DNA of 18,058 nucleotides from CG1-02-33-12 sp964403775 (GCA_964403775.1 CAYOHL010000012.1:1-18058), one strand, 5' to 3'. Positions 1 through 7,480 are shown, numbered from the stretch's first letter. A program made the numbers and translations. Notes: generated from the sequence alone by a model not told the origin.

Positions 1-39
1 GTCGCATTCCTCCTAGCTAAAAGCTAGGTATCCTGCGAC
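1..39. repeat. Nested 39-base palindrome (two-tier stem-loop) at the left edge
   Basis: The outer arms GTCGCA (1-6) and TGCGAC (34-39) are perfect reverse complements. The inner arms CCTAGCT (12-18) and AGCTAGG (22-28) are also perfect and close on an AAA loop (19-21). Between the two stems is a symmetric five-by-five internal loop (7-11 and 29-33). The whole element is symmetric about base 20 and ends nine bases before the first ATG. It could be a terminator-like hairpin of an upstream gene, a structured leader of the radical SAM gene, or the subterminal hairpin of a mobile element cut by the window edge. No T-tract follows it, so a bacterial-style intrinsic terminator is unlikely. The function is unknown. 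Confidence 0.6.
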
Positions 40-47
40 AAAATGTA

Positions 48-1166
48 ATGAAAAATAAAAACGCCTTTTTGGAATCATTAGAACATGCTTTTGAACTTGA
101 AAAAAAGTATGATGTTCCAGCAGTTGATATTTTGTTAATTTCCTTTAATATAGAGGGAGTCAATTACCCCCTTCTTGATTCTAAGAGGGTAAGATTTAAA
201 ATGAGTCCTTACTTGACTAATGAAGAGTTTTACCTTGCTTTAACAAATACAAAGGATTCGCGTTGGACTCATGATGGAAGGAAAGTATTATTTGAAAAGA
301 AACCAGTTGCTGATGCAGAACTAGCTGAAAATGATACTTGTGATAGCACTTACTTCAGAAGATTTGTAAATATAAAAGGCTATAAGAGAGGTACTGAAAT
401 GACAATTAACTCTAACAATAGGAGAAAATGCAGGGGTTGTAAGTTCTGTGGCACATATAAATTAACTTCCAAAAAAGAAGATGAAGATGATTTAACTAGC
501 CCGCTAAAGCTAAGAAAGAGGGTTAATCATGTTCTCATTAATGAAAATCTGGAGGACTTGTCTCATGTTAGGGGAATAAGCATTGTAACAGGATGTTTTA
601 AAAATGAAAAAGAGACTTTAGAGCACATACTAATGCTAAATGACGTATTAAAAAAAGATTATAATTTTAAAGGCGAATTAAAGTATATGGGCTCACAAAT
701 AACCTCACTAAAATCTTTAAAAAAAATTGCAGAATATGTAAATCCTGCAACAATAGCTATGACACTTGAATGTTTCACAAGAAGGAATCAAATGTTAAAA
801 CCAAAAAAAAGGGTGTCCTTAGAGAAAAGCCGGGAAATTTTAAATAGTGCAAAAGCCTTGGGCATTGGAACAACGATTCTCTACATACAAGGATTGGACC
901 CCCTGGATGTATTTGCTGAGGAGATTAAAAAATACGTCCCAATATTAACAGAGTTTCCTATAATTAATACGATGCAGGAGTATGCCACTGGACAGGCTGA
1001 TTTAAGACATCCTTCGGCTAATAAGATTGATTATTATCTAAATGCGAGGAAAATATTAGAAAATATTTTTAAAGACAAAAATCTTAAACCTAAAGTTTGG
1101 CAGAATTATCGTGGTTTATTTTTTACAGAATATAATGGGGAAAAATTAAATGGAATTAAGATTTAA
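48..1166 (+). CDS. Divergent radical SAM protein with a CX2CX2C cluster
   Basis: A 372-residue protein. The most telling feature is a cysteine triplet, C128-x2-C131-x2-C134, in an Arg/Lys-rich stretch and followed by GTY. It resembles a radical SAM [4Fe-4S] site, but the first spacing is one residue shorter than the classical CX3CX2C. Downstream segments fit a partial TIM barrel: beta strands near 174-182 (ISIVTGCF), 211-216, 235-243 (IAMTLECF) and 272-285 (a GTT-LYIQGLDP segment), with helices between them. Radical SAM enzymes cleave S-adenosylmethionine to start radical chemistry; I cannot name the substrate. The start at 48 is the first ATG in frame after a stop at 18-20. No Shine-Dalgarno sequence is visible, and an ATG-TAA mini-frame (43-48) overlaps the start. 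The gene overlaps the downstream decarboxylase-like gene by 17 bases, so the two products probably act together. I am moderately sure of the superfamily and do not know the function. Confidence 0.72.
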   Translation: MKNKNAFLESLEHAFELEKKYDVPAVDILLISFNIEGVNYPLLDSKRVRFKMSPYLTNEEFYLALTNTKDSRWTHDGRKVLFEKKPVADAELAENDTCDSTYFRRFVNIKGYKRGTEMTINSNNRRKCRGCKFCGTYKLTSKKEDEDDLTSPLKLRKRVNHVLINENLEDLSHVRGISIVTGCFKNEKETLEHILMLNDVLKKDYNFKGELKYMGSQITSLKSLKKIAEYVNPATIAMTLECFTRRNQMLKPKKRVSLEKSREILNSAKALGIGTTILYIQGLDPLDVFAEEIKKYVPILTEFPIINTMQEYATGQADLRHPSANKIDYYLNARKILENIFKDKNLKPKVWQNYRGLFFTEYNGEKLNGIKI

Positions 1167-2370
1167 TAATTTCAATAAAAGTCAAAATCCATATGCAAAT
1201 AGATTTCATAATAAGCTTAAGGAAAAAGGCGCAAATTTTGCAACAGGTGTTCCTTGTGGAGTATTGAGGTACTTCATCAATAATTTTGAGATTGATAAAA
1301 ATTTTATCCATATTCCTGCACAAAGCGAACCTGAAGCCGTCGGTATTTCTGCAGGAGCTTACCTCGGGAGTAAAATTCCTGTTGTTTATATGCAAAACTC
1401 TGGGATGTTAAAATCTACAAATGAAATAAGCTCTTTGTTAATTCCATGTGAGATGCCTCTTTTATTTGTTGTAACATATAGGGGGTGTTCAGGAGAGAAT
1501 GCACCCCAGCATTTAGTGGGAGGCAAACTTACCAAAAAAGTTCTTGAGCAATTAGATATCTTCTGCACAGAATTGGAAGAAAATAATATTGAAGAAACAG
1601 TTTCAGGTTCTTATGATTTTATTAATGAAAAAAAGAAGCCCGCAGTAATCCTAATAAAGAGGGGTTGGTCCTCATATAAAGGCAAAAGTAATGAAACAGG
1701 TTCAGAATCCGAAATTCCTAATGAAAAATTGGGATATGGAAGCAAAAAGGTTATTAGTGATGTACTATCAAAAATATTTAACAGAACTTCAAAATCTTCA
1801 AAAAAAATGAAGCGAGAGGTTGCTCTCGATTCAATTATAAATTCAACTAGTTCGGAAGATGCAATCTTTTCAACAACAGGATTAATAAGTCGTTCATTGT
1901 ATGAGAGATATGATAGTCCAAATCAATTCTATAATGTTGGATCTTTTGGTATGGTGTCCTCACTTGGATTGGGTTTTGCTGTATCAAAACCAAAAACAAG
2001 AACAATTGTTATAGACGGAGATGCAAGTATTTTAACAAATTTTGGTACGCTTGTTACAATAGGTTACAACAATCCTAAAAATTTAACCCATATTGTATTG
2101 GACAATAATGCATATGCTTCATGCACAGAAGAAAGATCGTGTTCGGACACAGCAAAAATTCCATTTGTTGCAGCTCTTCAAGGCTATTCTTCTATACACC
2201 TAGTCAATACAGAGAGAGGTCTTGAACAGACCATTAAGGAATCTGAAGAAATGGAAGGACCTGTTTTAATATATTCCTACATTGGGCTTGGAGGAAGAAG
2301 GGATTTTAAGAGGCCATTGAATTTGCCTTACATAACAAAACGCTTTAAAAATTATTTTAGTGAAAAATAA
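1150..2370 (+). CDS. Thiamine diphosphate-dependent decarboxylase, phosphonopyruvate/sulfopyruvate decarboxylase-like
   Basis: A 406-residue protein with both halves of a ThDP enzyme. The N-terminal pyrimidine-binding half (about 15-172) has F-ATGVPCGVL, then AQSEPEAVGISAGAYL with the likely catalytic Glu near 60, a VVYMQNSG segment (78-85) and APQH (118-121), all typical of phosphonopyruvate decarboxylase (Ppd/AepY) and ComDE sulfopyruvate decarboxylase. The C-terminal pyrophosphate-binding half (about 225-385) has VGSFGMVSSLGLG and a metal/ThDP motif running from GDAS (290-293) to LDNNAY (317-322). These enzymes decarboxylate 3-phosphonopyruvate to phosphonoacetaldehyde, or the sulfo analogue; I cannot tell which is used here. 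A Ser/Lys/Glu-rich linker at 173-222 separates the halves. A GGGG about nine bases before the ATG serves as ribosome binding site, and the start lies inside the radical SAM gene, so translation is probably coupled. No PEP mutase or sulfolactate gene is in view. Confidence 0.85.
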   Translation: MELRFNNFNKSQNPYANRFHNKLKEKGANFATGVPCGVLRYFINNFEIDKNFIHIPAQSEPEAVGISAGAYLGSKIPVVYMQNSGMLKSTNEISSLLIPCEMPLLFVVTYRGCSGENAPQHLVGGKLTKKVLEQLDIFCTELEENNIEETVSGSYDFINEKKKPAVILIKRGWSSYKGKSNETGSESEIPNEKLGYGSKKVISDVLSKIFNRTSKSSKKMKREVALDSIINSTSSEDAIFSTTGLISRSLYERYDSPNQFYNVGSFGMVSSLGLGFAVSKPKTRTIVIDGDASILTNFGTLVTIGYNNPKNLTHIVLDNNAYASCTEERSCSDTAKIPFVAALQGYSSIHLVNTERGLEQTIKESEEMEGPVLIYSYIGLGGRRDFKRPLNLPYITKRFKNYFSEK

Positions 2371-2371
2371 A

Positions 2372-3181
2372 ATGGACTCCTGTAATGGATTTAATGGAAA
2401 AAAATGTATTGGAATAGTGCTATCAGACGCAGGAGATATACTTTTTGATTCTACTTCAAGTATAAATGAGCAGAAAGCGGTTCTAACAGACTTATTTAAT
2501 AGAAAAGGAATAAAATGGCGTGGTAATGATGTTTATAATATATTTAAATCTTACAAAGTTTTAAGCCAAACTAAAATACCGATGGAAGAAGCAATAAATC
2601 TTTTTCTGAATGACAATTTTATTAATGCAACTTATGCAGACTATTGTAAGTTAATAAATGAGAGAGGTAATTGCAGTAAAAAAATCAAGTTATTTAAAGA
2701 TGTAACAAAAACTCTTGAAATCCTTAACCATAAAGGAATTCCATTTTATATACTGACTGATGCAACAGAAAAAGGAAATAATCTATACTCTAAAATAGAA
2801 AAGATGATCATTTCTCAACTGGTTGAGAGGGGGGTTTATAACCCTTATGGTTTTAATGTCATAAACTATATTTCAGGGATCATATCTTCCAAAGATATTG
2901 GTGTAAAAAAACCAAATCCAATGTTTTTTAATATTGCCCTTAAATGCGAAAGAGGTTCTTTTAAAAAAAGCGAGGCTGTTTTTATGGCACATGAAAGCAA
3001 TGAAATATTTGGTGCAGCAAATCTTGGTATTGATGTAATTGCATTAAATTACTGGAAAGAAAAAGATTCAATTGAAATCAATAAAAAGATTTTGGAACAT
3101 AATATAAAATACAAATCAAATAAAATAAATTCCAGAATTTATAAAGTAAAACATTTTTCAGAAATCCCTCAGATAATCTAA
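2372..3181 (+). CDS. HAD-superfamily protein with degraded catalytic motifs
   Basis: About 269 residues from the ATG at 2372; a GTG at 2360 would add four. The HAD core is readable: motif I is DAGDILFDS (nucleophile candidate D19), motif II is YILTDAT, motif III has KD-GVKKPNP, and motif IV is the AVFMAHESNEI-GAANLGI segment. The helical cap lies between motifs I and II. Two points are odd. The second Asp of DxD is Gly, and the acidic residue of motif IV reads His-Glu. Loss of the second Asp is a hallmark of phosphonoacetaldehyde hydrolase, where it is Ala. That is suggestive because the preceding gene resembles phosphonopyruvate decarboxylase, but I cannot find the Schiff-base lysine context. 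It begins one base after the decarboxylase stop, so it is the third gene of the operon. Fold fairly sure; activity unknown, possibly inactive or non-phosphatase. Confidence 0.7.
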   Translation: MDSCNGFNGKKCIGIVLSDAGDILFDSTSSINEQKAVLTDLFNRKGIKWRGNDVYNIFKSYKVLSQTKIPMEEAINLFLNDNFINATYADYCKLINERGNCSKKIKLFKDVTKTLEILNHKGIPFYILTDATEKGNNLYSKIEKMIISQLVERGVYNPYGFNVINYISGIISSKDIGVKKPNPMFFNIALKCERGSFKKSEAVFMAHESNEIFGAANLGIDVIALNYWKEKDSIEINKKILEHNIKYKSNKINSRIYKVKHFSEIPQII

Positions 3182-3293
3182 TATGTAACATCGCAATCAC
3201 TGTTATGTGTTTTTTCTGCAAGAAAATGACACAAGAAAACTTTTTGATATCAAATATGAAGTGTCTTTACAAAAATATTAAAGACAAATACAA

Positions 3294-3899
3294 TTATGTT
3301 GATTTCATAATTCTAAGAACTTCTTCAAATTCTTTAGCCTGTTGGATTGCGTCTTCTAATGCATTGTGGGGAAGATCCCTTTCATCACGTAGATTTAAGT
3401 CCTTCATACTTGCATTAGGATTTCTCATAATACCCCTATAAAAGGAGCTCATATCTTCTCCGCTGTGACCTAATGGATTTTCCCCATCATAAAAATTATC
3501 AAAATACCAAGAAGTAAACATAGCATCAAATTTTATTGGTGTAGCTGCTTCAATTGGTTTAAATCCTTTTGTGTTTAATTTGATCCAGCTTACATATTCA
3601 CTCAAAGCTTTTTGAACTTCTTCACCAACATCAGATAATAATTCTAACACTTTCCTCGGATTAAATATATCGCTTTTTGGATTGAATTCATCTTGTGACT
3701 TAAGATTATCTAAGCATCTTAATCCAAGACAACCAATTTTCATTGCTTCTGTAACATAATTGTGATTTAATGGTTTTAATTCTCTATAAAATTGTAACTC
3801 TCGATTACCAACAATACAGGCTCCAAATGAAATCATTGAATATTTTCCGGGCGTAGGACCTGATGATTCAATATCAATTGAGATGTATTTTTTATCCAT
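3294..3899 (-). CDS. DEDDh 3'-5' exonuclease-like protein
   Basis: A 201-residue protein with all elements of a DEDDh (RNase T / Pol III epsilon-like) nuclease. SIDIESSG carries D9 and E11, FDAMFTSWYF carries D125, and HNALEDAIQQA carries H178 and D183. These residues normally bind two metal ions that hydrolyse the 3' terminal phosphodiester of DNA or RNA. No polymerase, BRCT or helicase domain is attached, so it is a stand-alone exonuclease; whether the substrate is DNA or RNA cannot be read from the sequence. It is a single gene, convergent with the HAD gene, with its own TATA box at 3921-3930 placed for a leaderless transcript starting at the ATG. It has no evident functional link with the neighbours. 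Superfamily assignment is confident. Confidence 0.9.
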   Translation of the reverse strand: MDKKYISIDIESSGPTPGKYSMISFGACIVGNRELQFYRELKPLNHNYVTEAMKIGCLGLRCLDNLKSQDEFNPKSDIFNPRKVLELLSDVGEEVQKALSEYVSWIKLNTKGFKPIEAATPIKFDAMFTSWYFDNFYDGENPLGHSGEDMSSFYRGIMRNPNASMKDLNLRDERDLPHNALEDAIQQAKEFEEVLRIMKST

Positions 3900-3920
3900 G
3901 ACTACAGGGAATCATTAAGA

Positions 3921-3930
3921 TTATATAAAT
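3921..3930 (-). promoter_or_regulatory. TATA box of the exonuclease gene
   Basis: On the minus strand this reads ATTTATATAA. Its centre is about 26 bases before the ATG that ends at 3899, the normal archaeal spacing from TATA box to transcription start. The mRNA would therefore begin at or next to the start codon. Confidence 0.6.
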
Positions 3931-4017
3931 AATTTGTTTTTATCTTTCAAGTAAAGAAAAGTTTTCTGAGCAATATTGCATATAACACTGAGTAAGGGTA
4001 ATATTCTTCAGAAAGTA

Positions 4018-4028
4018 TTATATATAAG
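4018..4028 (+). promoter_or_regulatory. TATA box of the methyltransferase gene
   Basis: TTATATATAAG is centred about 36 bases before the ATG at 4059. It predicts a transcript with a leader of roughly 10 bases. No Shine-Dalgarno sequence is visible before the ATG. Confidence 0.6.
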
Positions 4029-4058
4029 TAAACGTAAAAATAAACAATTTTTAGCAAA

Positions 4059-4715
4059 ATGCTTCAGTGGGACAAAATATACAAAAAAGAAGGGGTAAAG
4101 TATAGGTATTATAATATACTCAGGCCTCATGAGAATATGCCCGATGTATCATATTTCTTTAAAAAGAAGGGAGTTAAAAAAATCCTTGATTTGGGCTGTG
4201 GTGCTGGCAGGAATCTTATTTACCTATTAAAGAAGGGCTTTGATGTTTATGGCATCGATTGTGCCCAAAAAGGACTGGAAATTATAAATAAGAGGTTGAA
4301 AAAGGAAAAAATAAAAAGCAGCCTTAAACCGGGAAATATCTTCAATAAGCTTCCTTATGAAGATAATTTTTTTGATGCAGTGGTCAGTGTACAGGTCTTA
4401 CAGCATGGCAAGCTGAATGAGATAAAAAAGACAATAAAAGAAATTGAAAGAGTGCTGAAGCCAAGAGGACTTATTTTTATAACACTTTGCGGAAGAATTT
4501 CCAAAGGCAAGGTTAGAGACTATCTTATCAAAACAGCTAAAAAAACAGCTCAAAGAACATATGTCCCAACAATGGGCAATGAGAAAGGACTAACCCACTT
4601 TATCTATAACAAAAAGGTTATAAAAAAACATTACCATAATTTCAAAATTCTCAAAATCTGGAAAGACAGCAAAGATTATTACTGCTTTATAGCCCAAAAT
4701 AAAAAGAATAGTTAG
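4059..4715 (+). CDS. Class I SAM-dependent methyltransferase
   Basis: A 218-residue protein of the Methyltransf_11/25 type. Motif I is ILDLGCGAGRN (42-52). The acidic residue that usually contacts the ribose is in YGIDCAQKGLE (64-74). Later motifs include FDAVVSVQVLQHGK (105-118) and the post-motif VLKPRGLIFITLCG (132-145). The fold is a Rossmann methyltransferase covering essentially the whole protein, with a Lys-rich C-terminal third that probably contributes to the substrate site. The VLQHG segment is the region where small-molecule methyltransferases of this class hold their substrate; the actual methyl acceptor cannot be inferred. It is a single gene with its own near-leaderless promoter and no operon partner. 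Family assignment is strong; function is open. Confidence 0.88.
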   Translation: MLQWDKIYKKEGVKYRYYNILRPHENMPDVSYFFKKKGVKKILDLGCGAGRNLIYLLKKGFDVYGIDCAQKGLEIINKRLKKEKIKSSLKPGNIFNKLPYEDNFFDAVVSVQVLQHGKLNEIKKTIKEIERVLKPRGLIFITLCGRISKGKVRDYLIKTAKKTAQRTYVPTMGNEKGLTHFIYNKKVIKKHYHNFKILKIWKDSKDYYCFIAQNKKNS

Positions 4716-4796
4716 TATTGTGATATTCCTTATATCTAATAGTTCACAAAATTAGCCAATTTCTTGTTATGCCTAAAGGGGAATAAAAACACAGGG

Positions 4797-4808
4797 TTTA
4801 AATATAAG
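4797..4808 (+). promoter_or_regulatory. TATA box that decides the start of the transglutaminase-like gene
   Basis: TTTAAATATAAG is centred about 25 bases before the ATG at 4827. That places the transcription start on this ATG. The longer reading from 4764 would begin upstream of the promoter and is therefore unlikely to be translated. Confidence 0.6.
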
Positions 4809-4826
4809 TTTTGTTTTTTTAGATAT

Positions 4827-5435
4827 ATGACCCAAGAATCATTACAAAACAAAATTTTGGAGTGGTTAAAAAGCAAAAATTCCCAATTACAAGATAATGA
4901 AATACAGACACTTCCCCATATATTTAAATATATTAGAAATATTCCTTTTAAAATATTATTAAAAGATCTTGACTATCAAAAAAGTATCTTATATACCCTC
5001 TCTCATAATTGTGGGTCCTGTTCAACAAAGCACTTTCTACTGGGATTTATTCTCGAACAGAAAGACATTTCAACAAAATATGTTGTATATCCTTTTTATT
5101 GGAAAGATTTAAAAGTTGATTATCCTGAAAGAATAAGAAATTTATCATTAAATTTACCTTTAACTTACCATTTGGCATTAAAAGCTGATTTAGGTTATGG
5201 TAATAAACTAATAGATGCAACATGGGATCCACCATTAAAATCCAGCGGATTTCCGGTAAATTATGTTAATAATGGAATTATAGAAACAAAAAATGCCGTT
5301 GTCCCATTAGATGAAATAGTTTATAACAATGCTAAAGATTGGGTTAAGAATTTTAATTCAGAGAGGTCGCTGTCTGATAAAAAGGCAATATTCTACAATG
5401 AACTTAATCAATGGCTAAACAAATTAAGAAAATAA
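4827..5435 (+). CDS. Transglutaminase-like superfamily cysteine protein
   Basis: 202 residues from the ATG at 4827. This start is preferred over 4764 because the TATA box (4797-4808) lies inside the longer frame and fits a leaderless mRNA. The sequence contains a possible Cys-His-Asp triad in transglutaminase order: C65 in NCGSCSTKHFLLG, H115 in LPLTYHLALKADLG and D130 in NKLIDATWDPPL. The ID-TWDP context is typical of transglutaminase-like domains, where Asp follows His on the next strand. Such domains act as amidases, proteases or crosslinking enzymes. No signal peptide or membrane segment is visible, so a cytoplasmic role is likely. The length suits a single domain with a short helical N-terminus. 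The superfamily is reasonably sure and the substrate unknown. It appears monocistronic. Confidence 0.7.
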   Translation: MTQESLQNKILEWLKSKNSQLQDNEIQTLPHIFKYIRNIPFKILLKDLDYQKSILYTLSHNCGSCSTKHFLLGFILEQKDISTKYVVYPFYWKDLKVDYPERIRNLSLNLPLTYHLALKADLGYGNKLIDATWDPPLKSSGFPVNYVNNGIIETKNAVVPLDEIVYNNAKDWVKNFNSERSLSDKKAIFYNELNQWLNKLRK

Positions 5436-5559
5436 TTTGGAGCTTTTAGTTAGTTATTTATATGAATACCTTAAAACGCCATATTCTTGGATTCCTTTGT
5501 CTAATTTAGAAATTTTGCAAACCATAATTTTTAAAAAATTTACGCTTGTTCTGTAAATA

Positions 5560-5567
5560 TTTATAAG
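5560..5567 (+). promoter_or_regulatory. TATA box of the six-gene envelope operon
   Basis: TTTATAAG is centred about 36 bases before the ATG at 5600. It is the only convincing promoter-like element between 5436 and 10250 that precedes a gene, which supports transcription of 5600-10236 as one unit. Confidence 0.5.
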
Positions 5568-5599
5568 AATTACAAAAATACTTACGTTTTTTCTTGGAA

Positions 5600-6142
5600 A
5601 TGCTTATTAAAAATAAATACTGGTTTTATCTCAATATGGGATTAAAAAGGACTATTGGGGTCCTGGTTTTAACAGGAACAGTTGCGCTGACAAGCTGTTT
5701 TGCCTCTGGATGTGCAAGAATAAAGGCAGTAAAGCCAGTTACAGAAGAAAAGATGGCTGTGGTGACTGAAAAACAGGAGCAGCCAATGTACGGCATTGCT
5801 GGAGAGGATATTGATGGGCTTTTGGATTATACAAAGGGGATTGTTGGGGAAAGGCCTAAAGAGTTTAAGGATTATATTTTGGATATAAGCAAAATAGGCA
5901 TTGATAATTGCTATGATAAAGAGATAGCAGATATGTTCAGTGACGAGCTCCTTGAGAAAAGAATTAGTGAGATGCCAAATGAAAGAAAGTTTAGGATAAT
6001 AAAACCACTGATAGATGAAAGAGTAGGCAATACTTACAGGAAGATTACTGATTTTGCTGAAAAACAAAAGCCAAAAATCAAGGAATTTTACAAAAATTTG
6101 GAAAATAGGATCAATAGTTACTTAGATGAGGGTGAGCACTAA
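5600..6142 (+). CDS. Lipoprotein-like exported protein, first gene of the envelope operon
   Basis: 180 residues from the ATG at 5600; TTG 5594 and ATG 5636 are alternatives. The N-terminus has a basic patch (GLKR, residues 14-17) followed by a hydrophobic stretch (about 18-31) and then LTSC (C33) and ASGC (C38). Either could act as a lipobox, so the mature protein may be lipid-anchored on the outer face of the membrane. From about residue 45 it is hydrophilic and mostly helical, with charged segments to the C-terminus and no domain I recognise. It opens an operon of six closely spaced genes, and its TAA stop shares an A with the next ATG. A signal-anchored membrane protein is the alternative to a lipoprotein. 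Real gene: confident. Lipidation: moderate. Confidence 0.75.
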   Translation: MLIKNKYWFYLNMGLKRTIGVLVLTGTVALTSCFASGCARIKAVKPVTEEKMAVVTEKQEQPMYGIAGEDIDGLLDYTKGIVGERPKEFKDYILDISKIGIDNCYDKEIADMFSDELLEKRISEMPNERKFRIIKPLIDERVGNTYRKITDFAEKQKPKIKEFYKNLENRINSYLDEGEH

Positions 6143-6378
6143 TGGGCCTTATCAGATTCGGGTTTAAGCTCTTAAAATACTTCCTGATATTCTCATTAGG
6201 CTACTACATGGGCGGCGGATGCGATAACACAAGCATGGGCAAGGAATTAGGGAAAAATATTAGTTACCCCATATCTCCTTATTATCAGACTGTTGACAAA
6301 AAAGTTATGAAAGATATTACTCAGCTTGATGGGCTTGAAAAAAGCGTTGCACTATATTATTCAAAGCATAAAAAATAA
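6142..6378 (+). CDS. Small single-pass membrane protein
   Basis: A 78-residue protein with one hydrophobic segment at about residues 6-23 (GFKLLKYFLIFSLGYYMG), then a glycine-rich GGGCDN turn and a hydrophilic tail with several Lys. MGGGC directly after the membrane segment could act as a lipobox, but the spacing also fits a simple N-terminal anchor. The ATG overlaps the upstream stop in TAATG, a typical sign of translational coupling, so it is made together with the lipoprotein-like protein. I know of no family for it. Its size and place suggest a small subunit or anchor of whatever complex this operon encodes. Confidence 0.7.
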   Translation: MGLIRFGFKLLKYFLIFSLGYYMGGGCDNTSMGKELGKNISYPISPYYQTVDKKVMKDITQLDGLEKSVALYYSKHKK

Positions 6379-6388
6379 GGGTGTAAAA

Positions 6389-7480
6389 ATGAAAGGCAGT
6401 TCAAAAAAACAAAAGAAGAAATCAGAATACACAGGGGTAGAGCCAGAAATAGTTGAGATACTTAAAAATAATAAACTAAAGGAGGGGGGTTTGAGTGAGA
6501 TTAAAAATAATTCTGGCATTGAAAAGATTATCAAGGAAAGAAGAGAATCATGGGGGCTAAATAATTATGCTATAACCCCATATAAATCAAAGGGAAATCT
6601 GGTTTATATAGTTGGGCATACAGATGAGTTAAAAAAGATTCACCTTGCAATGAAATGGAAAATAAATGAGAACAAATCAGTTTTTTACAGAACAGCATCA
6701 GCTGCAGTTGACTTTTTCAGGATAAATGTCTTTGGAAAAAACTATACCATAGACCAAATAATGGGTATGGAGGAAGATCATCTTTCGGAAATCAACTCCA
6801 CACTAATCCTGATGACTTCAAATCTAAAACAAGCTCATGAAAATCTAGTCAGTAGCAGAAATAAAAAAGGCCTTATTACTGGAGCCAAGGTGCTAGACAA
6901 CGACCAGTTAAGGGAGGAGCTATTTAAAACTGAAAGGGATTATAAGATTGTAGAAAGAAAATTAATTAACATGCGGCCAGGAGATAAGTTTTATTTTGAT
7001 ATAAGGTGCATTTCTGAGAATCTTGAAAGAAAAAGAAGCGAATTGCTGCAAAAACTGCATTTAAATCAGGGGCATATAGTTGATTATATTGGTATTGATG
7101 AAAATCTCAAAAAAATTGAGAAAATAGTGCAGGTATACCTGTTTCTTTCTGAAGAATTAATAGACCAAACAAAAAGAGTATTGGATTTCACAAAGGTAAC
7201 AAGGCCGGTATATGACCCCTTAATGAAGCAGGCAGGATTTGTTAAGTTGCTTTTAAATAATGTACATTATCTTGAGGAATACACCTATGATGTTAATGAC
7301 ATAATAGGCGGCAGGTTAAGGGAAATCTCTCAAATTGAAAGCAACCCAAGGTCGCTTGCTAGAAGATACAGGAACTCAAACCAGTTGCTTAGCTCAGTGT
7401 TAGATGATATTTCAAATGCCTATGATATGAAGCTCATAAACAGAGACAGAATGACAAATAACTACCTGAAGGGAAAATGA
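6389..7480 (+). CDS. Uncharacterised soluble helical protein of the envelope operon
   Basis: 363 residues, starting at the ATG at 6389. That ATG has a good ribosome binding site (GGGTG at 6379-6383, five bases before it) placed right after the preceding stop; an in-frame ATG at 6326 lies inside the upstream gene and is unlikely. The N-terminus is very basic (KGSSKKQKKK). Residues 55-115 look mixed alpha/beta, with a GNLVYIVGHTDEL segment. From about 128 onward the protein is almost all helix rich in Leu, Glu and Lys, with likely coiled coils at 132-220 and 235-270. There is no signal peptide and no membrane segment, so it is probably cytoplasmic and may bind the cytoplasmic part of the HTH-TM-LysM protein encoded next. 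The stop overlaps the next start as ATGA. No family recognised. Confidence 0.75.
   Translation: MKGSSKKQKKKSEYTGVEPEIVEILKNNKLKEGGLSEIKNNSGIEKIIKERRESWGLNNYAITPYKSKGNLVYIVGHTDELKKIHLAMKWKINENKSVFYRTASAAVDFFRINVFGKNYTIDQIMGMEEDHLSEINSTLILMTSNLKQAHENLVSSRNKKGLITGAKVLDNDQLREELFKTERDYKIVERKLINMRPGDKFYFDIRCISENLERKRSELLQKLHLNQGHIVDYIGIDENLKKIEKIVQVYLFLSEELIDQTKRVLDFTKVTRPVYDPLMKQAGFVKLLLNNVHYLEEYTYDVNDIIGGRLREISQIESNPRSLARRYRNSNQLLSSVLDDISNAYDMKLINRDRMTNNYLKGK

Noticed and set aside
1..14. AGGAGG followed by ATG on the minus strand at the window edge, suggesting a gene leaving the window
   Set aside because: Only one base separates the Shine-Dalgarno-like sequence from the ATG, too little for initiation, and the bases are explained by the palindrome. 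Only two codons would be visible.
3182..3293. Small RNA gene or terminator in the convergent gap
   Set aside because: Only short T-runs and no convincing hairpin or conserved element; I see nothing that can be supported in this gap.
3205..3441. Plus-strand open frame of 78 codons after the HAD gene
   Set aside because: About two thirds lies antisense to the DEDDh exonuclease gene and the composition is that of a shadow frame; there is no ribosome binding site.
4764..4826. N-terminal extension of the transglutaminase-like protein by 21 residues
   Set aside because: The only good TATA box lies inside it and predicts transcription start at the ATG 4827.
5669..6067. Minus-strand frame of 132 codons inside the lipoprotein-like gene
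   Set aside because: Rich in Phe, Leu, Tyr and Cys as typical for complements of Lys/Glu-rich genes; the plus-strand frame has a promoter and operon context.
6326..6388. Upstream ATG for the 363-residue protein
   Set aside because: It lies within the preceding gene with no ribosome binding site; the ATG at 6389 has GGGTG at ideal spacing.
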